A DNA stretch of 64,000 bases from Strigamia acuminata. Lineage: Eukaryota > Arthropoda > Chilopoda > Geophilomorpha > Linotaeniidae. The translations under genes were made by a program, and so were the position numbers. Below the pieces are notes generated by a model. The model was not told where the DNA came from, made no database searches, and was given only the letters and a program-made list of their open reading frames with translations. Below are positions 43,561 to 53,440 of the stretch, one piece after another; position 1 is the first letter of the stretch, and each line of letters starts with the position of its first letter. The DNA is taken from NCBI GenBank assembly GCA_949358305.1, contig OX442314.1:55065369-55129368 (forward strand), in the 5' to 3' direction.

Positions 43561-45680
43561 CCTAGTCTGTTAAAATAAGGATTAACAGCATAAATATTTG
43601 TTGTTTTAAATATCGATGTTTTATTTAGGGGATTTTTATCGAAGAAAAAAGTTAATTTCCAAACTCCTATTTTTTTTCTATCTTAGACGAAGTTTTTAGT
43701 TTTTAATTATTGTAGGTTTTTAATTATTATTATTATTATTATTTTTTGTTTGTTTTTTTGTTTTGTGGCGGAGGTTAAATTTCATTTATTTTTCATTTCG
43801 ATGTATTTGCGTTCATAGAACAGTTAACTGATCATTTTTATTATTACTACATTTTGTTTTGTTAATATTTTTACAAAAAAAATTATTTTTATTGTTTTTA
43901 TTATTGCTACTGTTATCCATCCATCCATCCATTATACAGTGACACGAAAAAATGCAGTTTGCAGTTGTCACGGAGAATTTGAAACCGTTAATGTTTTTAT
44001 TGGTGAAAATTATTTTTAGCAAATTTAGTTCTATAAAGTGACAGTTTGAACGGCAGAATTTGAATTTATTTTTTATTTCATTTTACTTTATTTCTTTTGA
44101 CCCTTCCACACCTGGTCCTGAAACATCAGCTTTTATGGCTGATTCTTCTAAAAATAAGAGTAATGCGAGAGGTACATGCAGAACAGTTTGTAATCCACGT
44201 TTTGTTCTCAGGAAGTGAAGTCACACCAAGTATCATTCACTTTCACACAAAATTGCTGGTCCATAAGATAATCGTGGAACATCTCCAAGAACTCGACTCG
44301 ACTCGACTCGACGCTGAAATCGCTGCAAAACGGAAAAAATTAATCAAAACATACGATATTATAAAAATATTCGAATAAATAAAAGAAGGAAAAAAGCTTT
44401 GCATAATTTTCCGTTTAGTCGCCAACTTCGATCGGATAAGACCGATTCTCGATTCTCCATCCACCCGTAGACCGTCGCGTTGATGTAATTAACGATGTCC
44501 GCGCATTTCTCGACGAAATTGCGCAGATATTCGGGATGATTCTCCACAGTTAGGGAACGGCGCCGCCGGCCCGTTTAATTCCGTACTCGGTCCGGATACC
44601 CGGATTTGTTCCAAACCACCTCCGCATGGTTGAGAAATGGTTGAGAAATGTGTTGAGAAACTTGTCAAATTGCGTACTCTAGCGAGTGCATAGAGTACTA
44701 AAAGTGTGCTGATCTGAAATGAGGTGATGATCTCGGATGCTGGAGTGAATGTGAAAACGTCATTTTTTCTACTTGTTCCCCGATTAACATGTAATCCAAT
44801 GGTAAACTTAAGCCTAGTTATTTGTATATATTTATTAATATATAGGTATAGGTCTGTATATATCCAAGTACTGGGTATATATAGTCTAGTCTATATAAAG
44901 TTGTTGTGCCTATAGGATGATGCCATTTGATTGTTTGCGCTGGTCGGGTGAGGAGCTCCAGCGAGGAGCAGCGAGAGAGAGTGTAGTTGCATTTCATTTC
45001 ATTTCAACGCCACTCGTTTCGGCGTTTCCACCAATAATTCCAATAATTCCAAGCCCGATGTCGATAATGTGATGTCTGTTTATTCCTTGTAGGCGTACAG
45101 TACAACGCCGTAACGTTCAGCAATCGTGGCTGGAGCACAATTTCGGCGCCGATCGAGCGATTTGAATGATTTGAATGATTTGAATTCGTTTGAACTTTGA
45201 ATTGGTTCGATCGAGTTGATAATTAAAAATTAAGGTTTGAAATGACATTTTATATGATTCCATTTTATTAATCCATTGCATTAATCCATTGCATTTCATT
45301 TCTTCTACTTTTCCATTTCTGTATTTATTTTATTTGGAATGATTCATGATTATTGATTAGGCCTACATTTGTGTTTCAGCCATCGTTGTGTTAAGTTGTG
45401 TTAATAAAGATGAATTTGAATTTGAATTAAAATTGGAATTTGAAATATTTTGTTTTGTGTCGTCATCGTGAAGAACATGAAAGAAAGAAAGAAAGAAAGT
45501 GAGATTTAATTTGAAGGGGAAAATCTAGCGCTAAATCCAATGACAAATTAGGAATAAATGAATTCTAGGTGCAATCTTGCAAAATGAAGCAAGATCTCGA
45601 GTATACAAGAAACATTATGAAAAACCTTTTCCAAAATTGCTAGATTTCAATTAAAATGGGGCAAATGTTGCCAAATCTTG
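43561..45680. other. No gene proven; possible isolated exons
   Basis: Mostly AT-rich. On the minus strand near 44400-44550 a CpG-containing frame reads NHPEYLRNFVEKCADIVNYI and on to GWMENRES, which looks protein-like but lacks a confirmed family or splice partners. On the plus strand, TTCCTTGTAG/GCG near 45094 resembles an acceptor followed by a short frame ending in TGA. Either may be an exon of an unseen gene. Confidence 0.3.
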
Positions 45681-45900
45681 AGAAATGGTTCTAAAACTAG
45701 AGAAATCTTGAGAAATGGTTCTAAAACTAGAGAAATCTTGAGAAATGGTTCTAAAACTAGAGAAATCTTGAGAAATGGTTCTAAAACTAGAGAAATCGTG
45801 AGAAATGGTTCTCAAACTTTTCCAAAATCTCGCAAAATCGTGAGAAATCGTTTAAAATCTTGAGGAATCGTGAGAAATCGTTTAAAATCTTGAGGAATCG
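45681..45900 (+). repeat. 30-bp tandem repeat
   Basis: Four near-perfect copies of the unit GAGAAATGGTTCTAAAACTA plus GAGAAATCTT, followed by degenerate related units up to about 45905. Confidence 0.9.
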
Positions 45901-45914
45901 TGAGAAATAGCCGA

Positions 45915-46760
45915 TTATTTGCTGAAAATTCTCATTTTTTGCTCAAAATTCTCATTTTTTGCTCAAAATTCTCATTTTTTGCTCAAAATTCTCATTTTTT
46001 GCTCAAAATTCTCATTTTTTGCTCAAGATTCTCATTTTTTGCTCAAAATTCTCATTTTTTGCTCAAAATTCTCATTTTTTGCTCAAAATTCTCATTTTTT
46101 GCTCAAAATTCTCATTTTTTGCTAAAAATCAAGGATTTTTCGCTCAAAATTCTCATTTTTTGCTCAAAATTCTCATTTTTTGCTCAAAATTCTCATTTTT
46201 TGCTCAAAATTCTCATTTTTTGCTCAAAATTCTCATTTTTTGCTCAAAATTCTCATTTTTTGCTCAAAATTCTCATTTTTTGCTCAAAATTCTCATTTTT
46301 TGCTCAAAATTCTCATTTTTTGCTCAAAATTCTCATTTTTTGCTCAAAATTCTCATTTTTTGCTCAAAATTCTCATTTTTTGCTCAAAATTCTCATTTTT
46401 TGCTCAAAATTCTCATTTTTTGCTCAAAATTCTCATTTTTTGCTCAAAATTCTCATTTTTTGCTCAAAATTCTCATTTTTTGCTCAAAATTCTCATTTTT
46501 TGCTCAAAATTCTCATTTTTTGCTCAAAATTCTCATTTTTTGCTCAAAATTCTCATTTTTTGCTCAAAATTCTCATTTTTTGCTCAAAATTCTCATTTTT
46601 TGCTAAAAATCAAGGATTTTTTGCTAAAAATCAAGGATTTTTCGCTCAAAATTCTCATTTTTTGCTCAAAATTCTCATTTTTCGCACAAAATTCTCATTT
46701 TTTGCTCAAAATTCTCATTTTTTGCTCAAAATTCTCATTTTTTTGCTGAAAATTATCATT
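45915..46760 (+). repeat. 20-bp minisatellite, about 40 units
   Basis: The unit TTTTTTGCTCAAAATTCTCA repeats about 40 times with little variation, interrupted by a few TTTGCTAAAAATCAAGGA variants near 46122, 46604 and 46624. Three units make 60 bp, so all frames remain open and give long false ORFs in three frames. There are no unique spacers, so it is not a CRISPR array. Confidence 0.97.
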
Positions 46761-46924
46761 TTTTGCAAAATCTCAAATTTTTGATAAATTTTGACCAAAT
46801 CCTCCATTGTTTTGATGAATTGCGAATGAATTTAAACGGTTTTTTTTAATTTCCTCAGAATTTTTGGAATTTTGACCAAAATCTCAAATTTTTGATAAAT
46901 TTTGATCAAGTTCTTAATTTTTAA

Positions 46925-47112
46925 CGTAACGTGCCCTTAAAAATGTGCCCTTAATCTAACATGTCCTTAACCGAACGTAACGTAACGTAACCTAACGTAA
47001 CGTAACCTAACGTAACGTAACCTAACGTAACGTAACCTAACGTAACCTAACCTAACGTAACCTAACTTAACCTAATGTAACGTAACCTACCTAACGTAAC
47101 CTAACCTAACCG
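46925..47112 (-). repeat. Degenerate TTAGG-type (CCTAA/CGTAA) tract
   Basis: Pentamers CCTAA and CGTAA alternate for about 140 bp, for example CCTAACGTAACGTAACCTAA and CCTAACCTAACC. CCTAA is the complement of the arthropod telomere repeat TTAGG. The tract ends exactly where the gypsy LTR begins. It could be an interstitial telomere-like block or an unrelated satellite. Confidence 0.7.
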
Positions 47113-48129
47113 TGTCGCGCTCAACTCTAACCGTCGCTAACTCGTGGGTTGATTACTTAATTCGACTAACTCACTACCGCTTTACTCAAGCGGTTTACCC
47201 AAAGAAATGATTACACAGATATAAAAGGTAAAATATAATATAGATTTATTCTGCGGGGCAATATACAGATATATCTTATATATATATATATAAAGGGTAA
47301 GTAAAAGGTAAATCGGAATGGGTGATGGGAAATGGAAAGGCAAAGGTAAGATGAAAGCTGGCTGGAATCGGCGAGGTCGTCTGTTGTCTCGTGCGTGTCC
47401 AAGATGGCGTCCTCGTTGTGGCAACGTGATGTCGTCTTGGGCCGGCGTGGCAATATGGCGTCCTCGACTCGTCTCTGGCTGGTCCTTCGGGCTCACGCTG
47501 GTCGGGCGCGAGTGAATGCTTAGTTAAAAGACTTACTTCGGGCTGTTGTCTAGGTTTTTGTGTGGTGTCCGGCGATCACACAGCGGCGGACTCTTCTGGT
47601 TCCCGGCGGTCACACAGCGGCGGGAACGCTCGTCGTGGTTTTACTGCAGTTTAGGCTTGTGCGACCGTTTGTCTGCACAACTCGCTAAACTGGAGTGGCT
47701 TTTACTATTTCTAGCTGGTGTGCTAAAATAGTGTGGTAATCTTATCTCGCAGGTTACTCTGCGGAGTTTGACACTGACCAAACGTACTCACGGTAAATTG
47801 TCCTTTGTCCTCGGTCAATCCCAGTATTTTTACTTGGGCCTGATCTTGTAGGACGACGGGTTTACGTGTGTTTCTCGTTTGATGGTTGTGTTGGTTCTGC
47901 CCGCTCAGTGCAAGGCACATTCCTTTGCACAAAGCGGGGTTGACAGGTGACCAGAATCACCCAATGGTGGGGTGGACGAACCATCCCCACTCCCTCAGGG
48001 CAGACGCCTGTCCATTGACTAGATGTCAATGCACTGAGGGAAGGGAGACGCGCTTGCGGCTCCCCTTACACCCGAAACGAGGTCACGAGAGAAACTCTTC
48101 GTTGACCCCGGTCCAGTCGGGTCACAACA
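47113..48129 (-). mobile_element. Complete 3' LTR of the left gypsy copy (1017 bp)
   Basis: On the minus strand it starts TGTTGTGACC and ends GCGCGACA. It is almost identical to 52365-53368; only single-base differences were noticed (for example one near 47698/52784). It contains the TA-rich TATA-like run and an AATAAA signal described for the 5' LTR. It is preceded by a polypurine tract and ORF3. Its outer edge abuts the CCTAA tract; the 4 bases outside are ACCG. Confidence 0.93.
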
Positions 48130-48141
48130 CTTCCCCCTCCG
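48130..48141 (-). promoter_or_regulatory. Polypurine tract of the left gypsy copy
   Basis: On the minus strand CGGAGGGGGAAG lies directly before the LTR start TGTTGTG. This is the expected site and base composition for the plus-strand primer of reverse transcription. Confidence 0.85.
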
Positions 48142-48165
48142 AGCTCAGACCGTGGGGCTGAGCGA

Positions 48166-50931
48166 TCACTTCTTTCCTGGGGGACCCGACACTGAGTCCG
48201 TCACCTGGGCGTAACTCACTCCAGGGACAGGCGGTTGAGTGCCGGGTGGCGCGGGTAGATCGCCTACTAGCGCCGAGGACCGATCTCGGGGGTCCTCATG
48301 CTCCGTAATGAAGCATAATGCATGGCCGTCAACTGGCTCATGCGGGGCACGCGTCCTCTCGTGCAACCAAACGCTCGGGATGTAGGCGGAGAAGCCGGTG
48401 TTCGTATGCCGGATGGCATTGGCTTCCGTTGGCGTCACTGGCGCACGGTGGGCTCTCAGCAACCTCTGGTGGAAGATGAGGTCTTTAGTCTTCCGTATCT
48501 GGTTGTGGAGCCAGATGAAGACCGATTTGCCTTTGTCCCGCTGCGCGAGGATAAACCTCCTGGTCGCCGTCGTCATCGACAGATGGGGAAACTCGTCGAT
48601 GATTCGCCCATAATAGTCTGGTGGAGGCGGTGCCGGCTTCGGCTTCTGGGTGGCCGCGGGAATCACGGCTTGCGTCGTTGTCGCCGCTCGGGCCGGTGAG
48701 GTCCCGGGCAGTGTCGGCTTCGTTTGCTCGACGGACCTGACGGGTGGTGTTCGGCACAGCAAGCGCTTTGGTTTACCCGCCACTTCGAACAGGGCGGGTC
48801 CTTGCGGGGATATCTCCGCAGGCATTGGTGGCGGAATCGGAACTCCGCTCGTCGGCGAGATCACCATTTCTACATCCTCTGCCGATTCTTCCGTCTGGAT
48901 GGTCAAGGCGCGCAGTTGTTGGGTAGGCGCCGCTGTCCAGGTGGCGGAGGTGTAACGAAACGCCGTGCTTCGCAACTTGTACCCCTCAAATTCGGGGTTT
49001 ACCACATCCCTGGTTAGCTCGTAGCGAGTCAACACAGGGTCGGGCAGAATGGAGCTCCACTCTGCGAGGAGTGCACGGGGAACCTGTACACCCTCTCTGT
49101 CCACGACAGACCATGCGGCCATCGCCTGACGCCCTTCTCCGAAAAGTGCTGGGGTTAGCAGCTGCATCATGACCTTGGTCAATGATAGCTGTAGGCTGCG
49201 ACGATTCACTGGATTCGCTCGCTCTGAATCCGCAGTGAAGGCGCACGAGAGCTTACTCATCATCGCCGTTGCCCATTCGATGAAATATCGCTGGGCCTGA
49301 TCCACACCTCGCAAGGCGGGCGCGGAGACTCTTGGGTCTTCCATCACGAAGCGAAACGCTGAGAGCTCGGAGATAGTCGGGTTGGCGGCTTCTCTCGCGA
49401 GTCGCGCTTCTTCGTCTCGCCTCTCGAAGAACAGGGCCGAGGAACCGGGTCGGAGTCGGCTCGGCCTGTAAATGTCGGTCAAATTGGCTCGACATTCCTG
49501 CGCAATGCTCTGTCCAACGGGGAGAAGGACCGAGCGGTCGGTGGGTAAATCCGGCGGATCGCTCGAATTCAACAACGACGGTGGCGGCAGGTCCGGAGGC
49601 GGCTGCGTCTTGTTCGGCAGCGTTGGCGTCGGCAGCGGTGGTGGTGGCTGCGTCGGCGGTGGTGGCGTCTCCGTCGTCTGCACCCCAGTCATTGCGACTT
49701 GGGGCGCCGGGAGATGTTGTTCGGAGCTGGAGGGCTGCACGATGGCGGTTGGCATGCCATCGGGTCGTGGTCGCGAATTTATGTAGTCTGCGAGCCACCT
49801 TGCCACCTCGTGTGGGGTCACCATTCCGTCGGTGACAACACCCATCTTCCTGGCGTGTTTCATTGCGGGATCGAAACGTGTCAGTTTCGTCCGCTTCATC
49901 TGAGTCAGAATCTCGCGAAGGTCCCGCGTATCTGTCGCTGGGACGTTTCGCTCACCTGACTGGCTACCACTTCGTCGACCCGCTCTCTTGGAGATGTAGG
50001 CGGGTTCGGGGATGGGACGGCCCCGAGCTTCGCACCTCGCGAAGTATCGCTCCTTGCGATCTTTTTTCCGCTGCTCGCGATGAGTCAGCGGACGTCTAGA
50101 AGTGCTGGGACGAGAGACTCGCTCTTCGTCACCAGACATCCAAACCTCCTTGCACTCCTTACCGTCTTTAATCTGACGGTTTACGAAAATTCGCGGTCGG
50201 GAATACTGCGAAGGGTCACGCACCGTACTAGTGGATGGCCCAGCTTCGTTGCCTTCAGTCGTGTTTTGAGTGACACGCTGCTTCTTGGCTGTCACCGGGG
50301 AACGCGACTGGCTGTTCCCGGCGCCTTTGGAGCGCTTGCGCTTCCGCGGGTAGCTGCTTTTGGGCCCCAAAATCCCCAGGTGGTGGAGCTGCCACATCTC
50401 GGCTTGGGACGTTAAAATTCCCATCCGAGGTCTCCACTGGGGCGTACTCTCTCCCAATCGCAGCCTCTCAAACCACAGATGAATAACATCCGCGGTCATC
50501 CCCTCGTTTTGGAGGATGCGCTCGGCCACTGCCGCAGCGGTATCCACCAGCTGTTGTCTATACTGCTGATAGATGGCCTCACGGGCCTCTTCTGTCTCGG
50601 CTGCTCGCCACGCATGCAGCACGTGTTCCTCCGCCGGAGTGCCAGTGTACTGACTTGACAATCCGGGGTGGAAAATTGGCGATTTCGGGTCCTCGTCACG
50701 AGCTAACTCTGTGGCGATGCCTTCGCGCATCCCCTCCGGGAACGTGTCCAGGAGCGTACAGTCTCGTACCCAACGTCGGGCGATGCATCGGGAATGTAGT
50801 ATTCGCAGGCGCCAAGGGTCGGCGTCTTCGCCGAAACATCGTCGGTAAAATTCGGGCAGCGCGCCTCGAAATATCCCGCCACGAGCGATGCAAGCGGGGT
50901 CTAATGGTCCCCATGTTTTACGTAATGCCAT
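48166..50931 (-). CDS. Gypsy element third ORF (ORF3), 921 aa, unknown non-Env protein
   Basis: The frame starts at ATG 50931, right after the acceptor-like CTCCATCCTTCCAG, and ends 36 bp from the LTR. The N-terminal 180 residues look helical and folded (ALPEFYRRCFGEDADPWRLR, AVAERILQNEGMTADVIHLW). Residues about 195-219 form a basic bipartite NLS-like cluster (YPRKRKR...AKKQR). About 280-300 is also basic. Residues about 421-462 are proline-rich. Residues about 505-660 form a second likely folded domain (RRDEEARLAREAANPTISEL, ALFGEGRQAMAAWSVVDREG). A third follows a proline-rich linker (DYYGRIIDEFPHLSMTTATR). No signal peptide, transmembrane span, furin site or zinc knuckle is seen, so it is not an Env. 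The family is not recognised; a nuclear accessory or second Gag-like protein is possible. Confidence 0.85.
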   Translation of the reverse strand: MALRKTWGPLDPACIARGGIFRGALPEFYRRCFGEDADPWRLRILHSRCIARRWVRDCTLLDTFPEGMREGIATELARDEDPKSPIFHPGLSSQYTGTPAEEHVLHAWRAAETEEAREAIYQQYRQQLVDTAAAVAERILQNEGMTADVIHLWFERLRLGESTPQWRPRMGILTSQAEMWQLHHLGILGPKSSYPRKRKRSKGAGNSQSRSPVTAKKQRVTQNTTEGNEAGPSTSTVRDPSQYSRPRIFVNRQIKDGKECKEVWMSGDEERVSRPSTSRRPLTHREQRKKDRKERYFARCEARGRPIPEPAYISKRAGRRSGSQSGERNVPATDTRDLREILTQMKRTKLTRFDPAMKHARKMGVVTDGMVTPHEVARWLADYINSRPRPDGMPTAIVQPSSSEQHLPAPQVAMTGVQTTETPPPPTQPPPPLPTPTLPNKTQPPPDLPPPSLLNSSDPPDLPTDRSVLLPVGQSIAQECRANLTDIYRPSRLRPGSSALFFERRDEEARLAREAANPTISELSAFRFVMEDPRVSAPALRGVDQAQRYFIEWATAMMSKLSCAFTADSERANPVNRRSLQLSLTKVMMQLLTPALFGEGRQAMAAWSVVDREGVQVPRALLAEWSSILPDPVLTRYELTRDVVNPEFEGYKLRSTAFRYTSATWTAAPTQQLRALTIQTEESAEDVEMVISPTSGVPIPPPMPAEISPQGPALFEVAGKPKRLLCRTPPVRSVEQTKPTLPGTSPARAATTTQAVIPAATQKPKPAPPPPDYYGRIIDEFPHLSMTTATRRFILAQRDKGKSVFIWLHNQIRKTKDLIFHQRLLRAHRAPVTPTEANAIRHTNTGFSAYIPSVWLHERTRAPHEPVDGHALCFITEHEDPRDRSSALVGDLPAPPGTQPPVPGVSYAQVTDSVSGPPGKK

Positions 50932-52352
50932 CTGGAAGGATGGAGAAATAAACAATTAATAAAAAGTTAATATTTAAATACGTAGATAAATGGTTGGTTT
51001 CGAGGGACGTTGCCGATACGTGCAGCCGTCCGTCGAGACCGATTCCTGTCTATCGGTGCAAACGTAGGACGAATTGTCCCTCGTCGGATAGAAAAAAAAG
51101 AAGTCATCACGTAAAAAATCTGTCTCATGTCCAAAACGCACAGCGAGACGGAATCGAGCCTTTAATCCGGATTTTTATCATCAGATTTTACTTCACATTA
51201 ATTCTAACGTTAATTAGAACATTACTAATAATTAAATTAATAATTATCCGTCATTCGTAAAGAGAATTCGTCGGGTGTAAATTATTACTAAAATTGCACA
51301 ATAAATGTGCTTGTCGAAATTTTATTAAATAAATAAATCCAATAAAGAATTATTCCGAAGTCGGACTTTGTCTAATTTTTTTTAAAAAAGTTAAAGTCAA
51401 ATTAAATTTATCCAACACACCGAAAAATTCATCGTACGAATGTTAAGTTGCATCAATTCGATGCGTCAAATTACTTGTGGAGAAAAATATTCTTTTACAG
51501 AATATTCTCCCCTTGTCATAAAATTATTTATGGCTCGAGCCCATTGTCTCGCTCGTGACTCAAGTCATGAGGAATTTTCGAGACGCGAGGCGACGTGAAG
51601 TCTGCGCTCGCACCCCGAAAACAAATTAACAAGGAAAAAATACGATCGTGTGAGCGATCGCGGTTAATAATTAATTATACGCTATTGTGAGTGCAAAGCA
51701 CTCATGTCAGGTATTAGTCAACAAAATTTCTTCTTCAGCAGCACGGAACTAGTTCTCATGTGCCGATGCCGACTTCTACCTGATCGGGATGGACTTGGTT
51801 TACATCGCGGTCCCAGTTTTCCTCGTCCTCGTGCTCTATGGCCAGCACGTCGTTCTCTTCCTCGTCCATGGCGAGGAGCGCGCACAAAAAGCTCAATCAC
51901 GATTGAAAAAAGGATGATAAAACTATCTCAAAAAACTCGATAAAAACGTTAAAAACGAGGATCACGCACGAATGCAGCGATCAGCTGTGAAAAGCGGAAG
52001 TTCGTGTGAACACGAGGTAATCGCGATGGATTCTGGGTAATATACTCCAGAACCCGGGTGTTTGAGACTAGTGCGCACCTACCCGTGCGCATGTTACGCT
52101 ACGGGTCTCCTTTGTTTTCACTCCCGTGCGCGATTGCTGCTACGGGGTCTTTTGCACGCGGTATCCGACCCGTGCCGATAATTTTGCTACGGGTCCCGCG
52201 CTTCCACGCCATCTTGTGACGTGAATTCGACCGATATCCGCTTTGTTGGACTTAGCGGAATTTTCTTCGAGTCTCGCAACGTGATGGCTTGCACTATCGG
52301 TCGATTAGAATTTATTTTTAGTGCCGCCATCGACTCGTAATTTATTTTACTT
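50932..52352 (-). mobile_element. Post-pol spacer of the left gypsy copy
   Basis: This is the reverse complement of 60613-62033 with only scattered mismatches (the paired coordinates always sum to 112965, so no net indel). It contains the 37-codon acidic ORF (51869-51756), the three-hairpin block (52081-52194) and the acceptor before ORF3. Homology to the right copy ends exactly after the last Lys-stop codons of pol, at 52352. Confidence 0.9.
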
Positions 52353-52364
52353 TGACTGGACCGG
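52353..52364. other. Rearrangement junction between the two gypsy copies
   Basis: Twelve bases (TGACTGGACCGG) lie between the truncated left copy and the 5' LTR of the right copy. They repeat the following LTR bases (CTGGACCGGGG). The first 13 bases of a complete LTR (TGTTGTGACCCGA) are absent here. There is no TSD. Confidence 0.8.
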
Positions 52365-53368
52365 CTGGACCGGGGTCAACGAAGAGTTTCTCTCGTGACC
52401 TCGTTTCGGGTGTAAGGGGAGCCGCAAGCGCGTCTCCCTTCCCTCAGTGCATTGACATCTAGTCAATGGACAGGCGTCTGCCCTGAGGGAGTGGGGATGG
52501 TTCGTCCACCCCACCATTGGGTGATTCTGGTCACCTGTCAACCCCGCTTTGTGCAAAGGAATGTGCCTTGCACTGAGCGGGCAGAACCAACACAACCATC
52601 AAACGAGAAACACACGTAAACCCGTCGTCCTACAAGATCAGGCCCAAGTAAAAATACTGGGATTGACCGAGGACAAAGGACAATTTACCGTGAGTACGTT
52701 TGGTCAGTGTCAAACTCCGCAGAGTAACCTGCGAGATAAGATTACCACACTATTTTAGCACACCAGCTAGAAATAGTAAAAACCACTCCAGTTTAGCGAG
52801 TTGTGCAGACAAACGGTCGCACAAGCCTAAACTGCAGTAAAACCACGACGAGCGTTCCCGCCGCTGTGTGACCGCCGGGAACCAGAAGAGTCCGCCGCTG
52901 TGTGATCGCCGGACACCACACAAAAACCTAGACAACAGCCCGAAGTAAGTCTTTTAACTAAGCATTCACTCGCGCCCGACCAGCGTGAGCCCGAAGGACC
53001 AGCCAGAGACGAGTCGAGGACGCCATATTGCCACGCCGGCCCAAGACGACATCACGTTGCCACAACGAGGACGCCATCTTGGACACGCACGAGACAACAG
53101 ACGACCTCGCCGATTCCAGCCAGCTTTCATCTTACCTTTGCCTTTCCATTTCCCATCACCCATTCCGATTTACCTTTTACTTACCCTTTATATATATATA
53201 TATAAGATATATCTGTATATTGCCCCGCAGAATAAATCTATATTATATTTTACCTTTTATATCTGTGTAATCATTTCTTTGGGTAAACCGCTTGAGTAAA
53301 GCGGTAGTGAGTTAGTCGAATTAAGTAATCAACCCACGAGTTAGCGACGGTTAGAGTTGAGCGCGACA
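52365..53368 (+). mobile_element. 5' LTR of the right gypsy copy (lacks first 13 bp)
   Basis: 1004 bp, equal to the 1017-bp LTR at 47113-48129 minus its first 13 bases. It ends GCGCGACA. A (TA)n TATA-like run at about 53189-53207 and AATAAA at about 53231 could serve as promoter and polyadenylation signal. Near 52942, GAAGTAAGTC is a good donor sequence. It also contains the GCGGCGGGAACGCTCGTCG-type repeats GCCGCTGTGTGA (twice, at 52860 and 52894). Confidence 0.92.
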
Positions 53369-53370
53369 CG

Positions 53371-53388
53371 TGGGGGCCTGTCCGGGAT
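53371..53388 (+). promoter_or_regulatory. Primer-binding site, tRNA-Pro-like
   Basis: TGGGGGCCTGTCCGGGAT starts two bases after the LTR. It differs by two bases from the tRNA-Pro site well known from murine leukaemia virus (TGGGGGCTCGTCCGGGAT), so a proline tRNA or close variant is the likely primer of minus-strand DNA synthesis. Confidence 0.8.
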
Positions 53389-53440
53389 CAAGTTGAATAA
53401 CTGATTCTAACCTGTGATTACATCATACCCAAAGCAAGAA

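Noticed and set aside
45915-46760. CRISPR array
   Set aside because: Units are directly adjacent without unique spacers, and the genome is eukaryotic.
45900-46784. Long open frames (up to 294 codons) over the minisatellite
   Set aside because: Three 20-bp units equal 60 bp, so several frames stay open by period alone; the composition is pure repeat.
48166-50931. ORF3 as a retroviral Env
   Set aside because: No signal peptide, transmembrane anchor, fusion peptide or cleavage motif is visible; the protein is basic and proline-rich.
51704-51943. 79-codon frame opposite the gypsy spacer (also 61022-61261 on the minus strand)
   Set aside because: It is antisense to the acidic mini-ORF and has no features of its own; the sense ORF has the better start context.
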